Shown piece by piece: positions 27,792 through 35,251 of a DNA stretch of 64,000 bases. The stretch comes from Pseudoxanthomonas sp. (lineage in GTDB: Bacteria; Pseudomonadota; Gammaproteobacteria; Xanthomonadales; Xanthomonadaceae): contig NZ_CP114978.1 in NCBI RefSeq assembly GCF_027498035.1, positions 1,240,001 through 1,304,000 of the forward strand, read 5' to 3'. The notes beneath the pieces were generated by a model. The model was given only the letters and a program-made list of their open reading frames with translations. It made no database searches and was not told the DNA's origin. The stretch's first letter is position 1; each line of letters opens with the position of its first letter. Position numbers and translations under genes: made by a program.

Positions 27792-30700
27792 GTGGCAGTC
27801 AATCGCACCAAACAAGCGATGCAGCGCACCGCACTCAGCGTTGCCCTTGGCATGTGTTTCAGCACCGTAGCGTTCGCGCAGTCGAATACAGCGGGCGCGA
27901 TCTTTGGGCAGGCCGAAGCTGGATCCTCAGTGCAGGTCACCAACCCGTCCACGGGGTTCTCACGGTCGATCACCGTTGGGAACGATGGCAATTATCGTTT
28001 TTCTGCACTCCCCACAGGTACCTACACGGTGACCTATCAGGGCCCAGGCGGGACCGCCACCACCCGGGAAGGCATCGCGGTCAGCGTAGGTACCGGTACG
28101 CCCGTCAATTTTTCGAGCGCCAGTTCGAGTGACGCCAAAACCCTTGACGCGGTGACAGTGCGTGGCTCGAAGATGGTCAACCCCATCGACGTTTCGTCTG
28201 TCGAGTCAGCCACGATCCTAACCGCACAGCAGTTGGCCAAGATTCCTGTCGCCCGCGACACCACCTCAGTAGCCCTGTTGGCGCCTGGCACGGTCAAGGG
28301 TGACGGCGCCTTTGGCAATCTGGCTTCGTTCGGCGGCTCTTCGGTTGCGGAAAACCAGTACTACGTCAACGGCTTCAACATCACCAACTCCTTTCAGAGC
28401 CTGAACTTCGCCAAGATCCCCTTCGAGGCGATCGCCGAACAGCAAATCAAGACCGGCGGCTATGGTGCGGAATTTGGACGCTCCACCGGTGGCGTGGTGA
28501 ACATGATCACCAAGAGCGGCAGCAACGAGTTCCATGCTGGCGCGAATGTGTTCTGGTCGCCCAAGGGCCTGCAGGCAGAAAAGGAAAGCTATTACTACAA
28601 CAATCCGCTCGTCCCGAGTGACAACGGAAAGTTGGTTTACGACAACTCCGATGTCAGCACCAACGACACCGTAGGAACCGTGTGGGCTAGCGGTCCGTTG
28701 ATTAAGGACAAGCTCTTCGGTTACGCCCTGGTGGCCTATGACAAGACCGACAACGTCCGAAGCTTGAGCAGCCTCGACAGCCAGAATGGCGAAAATGAAA
28801 CTATCAAAAACCCGACTTGGCTGGTCAAGCTGGACTGGAACATCAACGACAACAACAAGCTCGAATTCACCGGTTTCAACGATAAACAGAAATACACCAC
28901 GGACTACACGTCGTATCAGACTGGGGAATACGTCGGCAAGGGATTCAAGGAAAACGGCGGCACCAATCTGATTGGTAAATACACCGGCTATCTGACGGAT
29001 ACGTTTACCGTCTCGGCACTGTACGGACATGGGGAATTCGCCCGCAGCGAGCACCTGCAGACACTTGACGGGCAGCGCGTGGCCTACAGTGGAAATCTGC
29101 AGGAACCTGCCACTGGCTGCCCGATCATCACTGACGGACGTCCCGGCTATCGCCAGGATATTACGGGTGCATATGGTTCGACCTGCAACATTACTGGCGC
29201 TTCGCTTGAACGCGAAGACGCCAAGGACACTCGTGACCAGTGGCGCATTGACGCTGAATGGGCCTTGGGCGATCACCTGATCCGCTTCGGTTACGACGCT
29301 GACAACTATGAGTCCGTTGCAGGCACCTCATACGAAGGCGGCCATTCCTACCGTTATTCCACCAACAATGGTCCGGATGGTTTGCCGGACACCGGGGACG
29401 AGTTCGATATCGTTCGTGAGCGCATCGTCAATCAAGGCTCCACCGTCAAGGTCAAACAGCACGCTTTTTATGTCGAAGACAGCTGGCATATCACGGAAAA
29501 CTTCATTGCATACCTGGGCGCTCGCTGGGACACGTTCGAAAATCTGAACGGCCAAGGCCAGAGCTACGTCAAGATCAACAATCAATTCGGCCCGAGGCTT
29601 GGCTTCACGTGGGACGTCAATGGCGACTCGAGTCTCAAGATCTACGGCAACGCCGGTCGGTACGCACTGCCATTGACGCCTTCGGTCGCCGTGCGTGGTG
29701 CAAGTGCTTCGCTGTTCACCCAGCAGAACTACTTGTTCACCGGCGTTGACCCACAGACCGGCGCCCCGTTGAACACCACCCCCCGAGGTGGCCTGCAGTA
29801 CATCAACGGCGAGTTTGGCGAACCCAAGAATCCGCAGACCATCGCGGCCACCAATCTCGACCCGATGTATCAGGACGAGTTCATTCTTGGCTTCCAGAAG
29901 CAGATCACCGACAACCAGAACATCGGCGCGCGAGGCATTTACCGCAAACTGAAGGCTGCTATCGATGACAACTGCGACTACACCGCAATCCTGACGACCG
30001 AAGGCTTCACTCAAGGAGATGATGGGTCTTGGAGCAAGGATGGCCGCACGGCCGATTTGCCGAATTCAGGCTTCCCCTATTGCCGCCTGTTCAATCCCGG
30101 CAAGGATGCTGTATTCCTGACGGATCTTTATGGCGATGGGACGCTGAAAGAAACCACGGTTGCATCCGACCTTCTTTCTCCTCAGGCAAAACGCACATAC
30201 AAGGCGCTCGAGCTGTTCTGGGACGGCAACTGGGAGAAGTTCTGGTTCCAGGCTTCCTGGACCATGGCTTGGAACAAGGGCAATACCGAAGGCGGCGTGA
30301 AGTCGGATATCGGCCAGAGTGACACGAGCACTACGCAGGATTTCGACTACAAGGAATTGATGGTCGATGCTTATGGCTACCTGCCGAACGATCGCCGTCA
30401 TGCATTGAAAGTCTTTGGCAACTATCAGATCTCAGACGAATGGTCGGTTGGCGCCAATCTGATCGTTCAGTCCGGTCGCCCGAAGAACTGCCTGGGAACC
30501 TACTATCCGTATAACGGTGGAATCCACCCCTATGGATCGTCATTCTTCCGTTGCGCCACTACCGAAGCCGGTGGCGGCCCCGTGTCTGACGACGATGCCA
30601 CGCCAAATCCTTACGCGGTTATTCCGCGCGGCAAAGCAGGTCGACTGCCATGGACCAACAGCATCGACATCAACATTGCGTATGCACCCAACTGGGCCAG

Positions 30701-30869
30701 TGGACTCCAGTTCAAGGTGGATGTGTTCAACGTGTTCAACAACCAGAAGGTCACGTCACTCAACGAAGTTCATGAGTTGAACGATGGGCAGAACTCTGCC
30801 AGCTATGGCCTGTACCACACCACTCAGGCGCCTCGCAGTGCACGTTTCATGGTGCAGTACGACTTCTGA
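27792..30869 (+). CDS. TonB-dependent receptor, Oar-like
   Basis: A 1025-residue outer-membrane receptor. The start is GTG at 27792, with a strong GGAGAGAG ribosome site, followed by a signal peptide ending AFA. Next come a carboxypeptidase-regulatory-like beta domain (about residues 30-110), a TonB box region (KTLDAVTVRGS), the plug domain (including YGAEFGRSTGGVVNMITKSG) and a large beta-barrel ending in a terminal Phe (FMVQYDF). Oar-type receptors import large or oligomeric substrates in TonB-dependent fashion; the ligand is unknown. Two sulfotransferase genes follow after a terminator, and tonB and a second receptor lie downstream. Third codon positions carry more A/T than in flanking genes. 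Confidence 0.94.
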   Translation: MAVNRTKQAMQRTALSVALGMCFSTVAFAQSNTAGAIFGQAEAGSSVQVTNPSTGFSRSITVGNDGNYRFSALPTGTYTVTYQGPGGTATTREGIAVSVGTGTPVNFSSASSSDAKTLDAVTVRGSKMVNPIDVSSVESATILTAQQLAKIPVARDTTSVALLAPGTVKGDGAFGNLASFGGSSVAENQYYVNGFNITNSFQSLNFAKIPFEAIAEQQIKTGGYGAEFGRSTGGVVNMITKSGSNEFHAGANVFWSPKGLQAEKESYYYNNPLVPSDNGKLVYDNSDVSTNDTVGTVWASGPLIKDKLFGYALVAYDKTDNVRSLSSLDSQNGENETIKNPTWLVKLDWNINDNNKLEFTGFNDKQKYTTDYTSYQTGEYVGKGFKENGGTNLIGKYTGYLTDTFTVSALYGHGEFARSEHLQTLDGQRVAYSGNLQEPATGCPIITDGRPGYRQDITGAYGSTCNITGASLEREDAKDTRDQWRIDAEWALGDHLIRFGYDADNYESVAGTSYEGGHSYRYSTNNGPDGLPDTGDEFDIVRERIVNQGSTVKVKQHAFYVEDSWHITENFIAYLGARWDTFENLNGQGQSYVKINNQFGPRLGFTWDVNGDSSLKIYGNAGRYALPLTPSVAVRGASASLFTQQNYLFTGVDPQTGAPLNTTPRGGLQYINGEFGEPKNPQTIAATNLDPMYQDEFILGFQKQITDNQNIGARGIYRKLKAAIDDNCDYTAILTTEGFTQGDDGSWSKDGRTADLPNSGFPYCRLFNPGKDAVFLTDLYGDGTLKETTVASDLLSPQAKRTYKALELFWDGNWEKFWFQASWTMAWNKGNTEGGVKSDIGQSDTSTTQDFDYKELMVDAYGYLPNDRRHALKVFGNYQISDEWSVGANLIVQSGRPKNCLGTYYPYNGGIHPYGSSFFRCATTEAGGGPVSDDDATPNPYAVIPRGKAGRLPWTNSIDINIAYAPNWASGLQFKVDVFNVFNNQKVTSLNEVHELNDGQNSASYGLYHTTQAPRSARFMVQYDF

Positions 30870-30900
30870 TTGCGATACGCTTTAGATCAGGTTCGACAAG

Positions 30901-30933
30901 GGACGGCTGCCGCAAGGCGGCCGTCCTCTTTTA
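30901..30933 (+). terminator. Intrinsic terminator after the Oar-like receptor
   Basis: GGACGGC and GCCGTCC pair around an inner GCC-GCAA-GGC hairpin, then TCTTTTA. It lies 31 bases after the receptor stop and separates it from the sulfotransferase pair. Confidence 0.85.
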
Positions 30934-30984
30934 TGGGCCCTGGATCGCTATGATCTCGCACTCAAATACCAACATCTGAACCCC

Positions 30985-32553
30985 ATGCAGCAGACACTGG
31001 ATTCCCTCTGGAACGAAGGTCAGGCGCTCGAATCGGAGCGTAACCTTACGGGTGCCCGAGCGAAATATGAGGCTATCGTCGCCATCGACGCACGCCATAT
31101 TGCAGCCCAATTGCGCATATCGCGGTTTGCACAGTTTTCTGACGACTATCGGCTGGCCCACCGACATGTATTGGATGCAGCCGATGCGATCCGCGCTGGC
31201 GCAAGCACGAAGCTTCTAGGATTCGTGACACAGCGGTTGCTGGATTTCTCCGAAGACAACGAAGTCGCGGCGCTGATCCTGTCGACAGACTGGAACGATC
31301 CAGAGGTACTCCGCCAATCACCCGCACTTTCGCAACATCTGTGGTTATGCGGCCGTTATCAGGATGCGCTTCGCTTCCTTGATGCGATCGAGCCAAAATT
31401 GGCTCCCAACGCGCTACTGGTTTTCACACGCGCCAGTGTGCTTCGATACTTGGGCCGGATGGAGGAAGCACTCACACAGTATGAGCGCGCGATTGCACTC
31501 GACCCGGCACTCGTCGATGCACATTGGGCATTGTCCACACATTCATACGATCCGCATCCGCCCCGCAGGCTTGAACGAATCCAGCAAGTAGCAGCCCATC
31601 GCCGACCCGCAGACCCCGATATTGCGCACTTGCACTACGCGCGCTTCCGTGAGCTGGAGCATTCGGGGCGACATGAGCAGGCGTGGGATGCATTGCAGGC
31701 CGGTGCTCGCATCATGCAGCGAACTACCAGGCACTCGGCCGCCGAAGATCGGTCGGCCCTCGAACGCCTGCGAATGCTCGGATGTGAGCCGACCCCGCAT
31801 CCAGTATGTCAAGTCGAACAGCCTATTCCCATCTTCATCGTCGGCCTTCCCAGGACCGGCACGACCCTGCTAGATCGGATCCTTGGAAACCATGGTTGGG
31901 TCAGCAGTGCAGGCGAGCGCAATGATTTTTCCGCCGCCGTCAGCGAAGTTTCCAATCACTTCTTCAGCACGCTACTGCCAGAAGCCGATCCGGCAGCCTT
32001 TCTCGAAATCGACCTATCGATGGTTGGGCGACTGTACCTGCAGCGGCTTAAACGGCACGTTTCTGCCACCGCATTCGCAATCGACAAAAACCCCCAGAAC
32101 TTGTTCAACATACCCCTGATCGTCCGTGCATTACCCCAGGCCCGCATCCTGATACTGGAACGCGATCCAATGGACACGGCGTTTTCAAACTATAAGGAGT
32201 TGTTCCAAGGTGGCGCCTATCCATATAGCTACGATGCTGCGTCACTCGCAGTGCGGGTGCGTGGCGCCACACGGCTGATGCATTGGTGGCAATCACAGAA
32301 TCCTGAGGCTATCCGCGTGGTTTCCTACGAACAGCTGGTTCAATCACCGGACACCGCAATCGGGGATGTACTTTCCTTCATCGGCTTACCCCCAGCGCAT
32401 GGCCTGACTGCCCTAGAGTCGAACAAGAGCGCAGTGGCCACGGCCAGCAGCTCGCAAGTGCGCGAGCCGATCAACACACGTAGCATCGGTGCTTGGAAAC
32501 GTTATGCCACTCAGCTTGAGCCGCTACGCAAGCTACTGGATGGCGGAAACTGA
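30985..32553 (+). CDS. TPR-repeat sulfotransferase, first copy
   Basis: A 522-residue protein with tetratricopeptide repeats over roughly the first 200 residues (LGRMEEALTQYERAIALDPA is a clear unit) and a C-terminal Sulfotransfer_3-type domain. The 5'-phosphosulfate loop FIVGLPRTGTTLLDRIL starts near residue 282, and the 3'-phosphate motif is LILERDPMDTAFSNYKELF. Such proteins transfer sulfate from PAPS to an unknown acceptor; the TPR part probably binds a protein or glycan partner. Predicted cytoplasmic, with no signal peptide. TGA overlaps the next start as TGATG. The lower GC suggests a different origin from the flanking genes. Confidence 0.88.
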   Translation: MQQTLDSLWNEGQALESERNLTGARAKYEAIVAIDARHIAAQLRISRFAQFSDDYRLAHRHVLDAADAIRAGASTKLLGFVTQRLLDFSEDNEVAALILSTDWNDPEVLRQSPALSQHLWLCGRYQDALRFLDAIEPKLAPNALLVFTRASVLRYLGRMEEALTQYERAIALDPALVDAHWALSTHSYDPHPPRRLERIQQVAAHRRPADPDIAHLHYARFRELEHSGRHEQAWDALQAGARIMQRTTRHSAAEDRSALERLRMLGCEPTPHPVCQVEQPIPIFIVGLPRTGTTLLDRILGNHGWVSSAGERNDFSAAVSEVSNHFFSTLLPEADPAAFLEIDLSMVGRLYLQRLKRHVSATAFAIDKNPQNLFNIPLIVRALPQARILILERDPMDTAFSNYKELFQGGAYPYSYDAASLAVRVRGATRLMHWWQSQNPEAIRVVSYEQLVQSPDTAIGDVLSFIGLPPAHGLTALESNKSAVATASSSQVREPINTRSIGAWKRYATQLEPLRKLLDGGN

Positions 32554-34124
32554 TGAACGGCATCCCACCTGCCAGCGTTTTTTCCGTCTTGCTCGAACGC
32601 GCCGAGGACTCTGCAACACGCGGCGATATTGCCCATGCCACGCAGCTCTACAGCCAAGCCCTCGATGCCAGGCCCGAGGATCCTTATACGCTGGTGCAAC
32701 TGTCCTACATGCATTCGCTTTCCGGCCACTATCGGCAGGCCCAGGACTTCGCACTTCGCGCCCACGCGACAGCCACATGCGCTCCAAAAGTATTGCTTGA
32801 GTTGATCGCCCGGCTCCGCACCTTCAACGCCGTGCCTGAGTTGCTGGAATGCGTCGAGCGCATGCTTCCTGCCTCAAGGATGCCCATCCCACTGCTGATC
32901 AATACCGCCGCACACCTGAGCTATGTCAATCTTCCAGGGCAGGCTATCAAGCTGCTCGACGAAGCCAGGCGTGCCGATCCTGACTATCCGACCACACTGC
33001 TCGCGCGTACACAGGTCCTCACCTATCTGGGGCGCTTCCACGAGGCAGAACAGGATGCAGCGCGGGCGTTGAAACGCGCCCCAGAAATCGCACAGGGCTG
33101 GTGGCTACAGGCTGCGTTGAGGAAGCAACAACCAACCTCACACCACGTCAATGCCATCCGGGCCCAGCTCAATCGCCCGAACCGGGACCCAAGCGATATC
33201 GCTCTTCTCGCCTTCGCACTGCATAAAGAGTTGGATGATCTCGGCGACGTGACGGGCGCCTGGGAAGCTTTAATGCTGGCATGCAGGGCCAAGCGCTCAA
33301 CGCTGCGCTACGACATCTCTGAGTCGCGCCAGCTCATGCAGGCATTGGCCGCATTCGAGCCTAGCGAAATTCCAACCACACCGAAGAAGGCAACCAGCGC
33401 GCCCACGCCGATTTTCATCGTGGGCATGCATCGCTCCGGCACCACCTTGCTTGAGCAACTGCTGGATGGCTCACCCAACGTGCACGGTATCGGCGAGCTG
33501 TACGACTTCACCAGCGCCATGCGCCACGTGACCGACCACCACTGTCGCGGCGTGGTGGACACCACTATCGCGGAGCGCGCCACCGGGGTCAATCTGACCG
33601 AAGCCGGACAGCGTTACCTGCACGGAATTGCATGGCGCCTGAGGGGAGAAGCATTCTTCACCGACAAGCTGCCTTCGAATTTCCTCAATATCGGCTTCAT
33701 CGCATCAGCGTTGCCGAACGCGAAGATCCTGCACATGGTGCGCGATCCAGTGGAAACCTGTTTTTCCAACCTTCGGGAGCTTTTCTCGGACGCCAACCCC
33801 TATAGCTACGACCTGCAGGAACTTGCCGCTTACCATCGTCAATACAGGGCGCTGATGGCACATTGGCATCGGCGTTTCCCCGGGCGGATCCTGGACGTGG
33901 ATTATGCGCACCTGGTACGTAAGCCAGAGGAAGTGCTGCGCAAGATCTGCGGCTTCTGTGGGCTAGACTTTGACCCGGCCATGCTCGAGCTTGCAGGGCG
34001 CCGACGCGGCGTCGTGACCGCAAGCGCGGTGCAGGTCAGAAACCACATTGAAGCACGCGAGGTGCCCAAATGGGCACCTTATGCGGAGTTTCTCGCGCCG
34101 CTCATCCAAGCCTTGGGCCCCTAG
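32553..34124 (+). CDS. TPR-repeat sulfotransferase, second copy
   Basis: A 523-residue paralogue-like neighbour of the preceding gene with the same order: TPR units (YSQALDARPEDPYTLVQLSYM, RFHEAEQDAARALKRAPEIA), then the sulfotransferase domain with PAPS loop FIVGMHRSGTTLLEQLL from about residue 286 and the second motif HMVRDPVETCFSNLRELF. Both catalytic motifs are intact. It is translationally coupled to the first copy by a one-base overlap. The two genes have clearly diverged, so a heteromeric or two-acceptor system is possible; this is inference. A stem-loop without a T run follows at 34140-34163. Confidence 0.88.
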   Translation: MNGIPPASVFSVLLERAEDSATRGDIAHATQLYSQALDARPEDPYTLVQLSYMHSLSGHYRQAQDFALRAHATATCAPKVLLELIARLRTFNAVPELLECVERMLPASRMPIPLLINTAAHLSYVNLPGQAIKLLDEARRADPDYPTTLLARTQVLTYLGRFHEAEQDAARALKRAPEIAQGWWLQAALRKQQPTSHHVNAIRAQLNRPNRDPSDIALLAFALHKELDDLGDVTGAWEALMLACRAKRSTLRYDISESRQLMQALAAFEPSEIPTTPKKATSAPTPIFIVGMHRSGTTLLEQLLDGSPNVHGIGELYDFTSAMRHVTDHHCRGVVDTTIAERATGVNLTEAGQRYLHGIAWRLRGEAFFTDKLPSNFLNIGFIASALPNAKILHMVRDPVETCFSNLRELFSDANPYSYDLQELAAYHRQYRALMAHWHRRFPGRILDVDYAHLVRKPEEVLRKICGFCGLDFDPAMLELAGRRRGVVTASAVQVRNHIEAREVPKWAPYAEFLAPLIQALGP

Positions 34125-34268
34125 ACCTGAGCGATGAGCCGCCAGCTTGCACGGCAGCTGGCGACGGTGCATCGTCGAACCTGCGTGGAAGGCGATTGGT
34201 GGCATAACCCCATTCGAATGCCCTCGCACGTTCGTCCTTGAAGCATGTCCCTACAACGGAGGTGGTCC

Positions 34269-34946
34269 ATGGTTCGCACTCTGCCCTACGGCCCGGAAAC
34301 TGGCCTCAATCCCGCCCGCATCGCTGGTATCTCGGTGGCCATCCTGGTCCACGTGGCGGCATTCCTGTTGCTCCTCATCCCGGCTACGTTGCCACCGCTG
34401 GTCCAGCACCTTGATGTGCCCAAGCCCCAGTTCGAGATCATCGAGAAACCCAAGCCAAAGCCGATCGAGGTGCCGATCGACACGTCGAAGCTGATCCAGC
34501 CACCTCCGCTCGTGCGTCGTCAGGAAAAACCGCAGGCACCGGTCGCTCCTCCGACACCCATCACCATCGACACACCCAGCAGCATGCCCGCGATTGCCGA
34601 AGCAGTGGTGCCAAGCGAGCTTGGACCGGTCACGGACAATGCTTCGATCACGGCGCCCACCGGGCCGATCTCGGCCTCGCATCTGGCTTACGTGCGGGCA
34701 CCGGCTCCGGCGTATCCACGCTCGGCGATCATGGCGCACGCAGAAGGAACGGTCATCCTGCGGGTACTGGTGGATGTCGATGGCACCCCGCTTGAAGTCG
34801 TCATCGAAACCAGCAGCGGCAACCGCGAGCTGGACCGCGTGGCGCGTACGCAGGTACTGAAGAGCTGGAAGTTCCAGCCCGCCATGCAGGATGGTCGCGC
34901 CGTGCAGGCATATGGACGTGTACCGGTGGATTTCAGCCTGCGCTGA
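34269..34946 (+). CDS. tonB: TonB-family energy transducer
   Basis: A 225-residue TonB protein with an N-terminal membrane anchor (ISVAILVHVAAFLLLLIPAT), a proline/lysine spacer (PKPKPIEVP, QPPPLVRRQEKPQAP) and a C-terminal TonB domain (YPRSAIMAHAEGTVILRVLV through VLKSWKFQPA). It spans the periplasm and passes proton-motive energy to outer-membrane receptors. The start is ATG at 34269 with GGAGGTGG upstream; in-frame codons before it lack support. No exbB/exbD genes are nearby, so it must borrow an ExbBD complex encoded elsewhere. It sits between two TonB-dependent receptors and is probably their partner. Confidence 0.92.
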   Translation: MVRTLPYGPETGLNPARIAGISVAILVHVAAFLLLLIPATLPPLVQHLDVPKPQFEIIEKPKPKPIEVPIDTSKLIQPPPLVRRQEKPQAPVAPPTPITIDTPSSMPAIAEAVVPSELGPVTDNASITAPTGPISASHLAYVRAPAPAYPRSAIMAHAEGTVILRVLVDVDGTPLEVVIETSSGNRELDRVARTQVLKSWKFQPAMQDGRAVQAYGRVPVDFSLR

Positions 34947-34977
34947 CGCTCCGCCGCATTGCTGCGTCACCCCGAAG

Positions 34978-35003
34978 CGCCAGCCTGTGCTGGCGTTTTT
35001 TTT
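34978..35003 (+). terminator. Intrinsic terminator of tonB
   Basis: A perfect 7-bp stem (CGCCAGC with GCTGGCG), a CTGT loop and eight T residues, 31 bases after the tonB stop. Confidence 0.95.
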
Positions 35004-35251
35004 CGTCTTCCGTTTGAAATTCAGCGCACTGGCGCATGCGTAACGGATCACATTGGTCCTTCCCGGGCTGCAGAAAAATAACAAATACATACACACGCCT
35101 GAATGCACCTGATGGAACTCACACTCCATCACATGAATGGCGAATCTTTACCTCCCGGTCACGCGCGAAGAACTTTCATGCAGCATCCGGCATACGTGTC
35201 GGTATCTGCAATCTTTAGCGGTTCTTGAAGTTCTTACGTAGGAGAGAGCAA
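35004..35251 (+). promoter_or_regulatory. Upstream region of the second receptor
   Basis: Relatively AT-rich, with repeated CACACA/ACAC-type tracts. No convincing sigma-70 or sigma-54 promoter could be assigned. It ends with TAGGAGAGAG, the same ribosome-site wording used by the first receptor. Confidence 0.35.
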
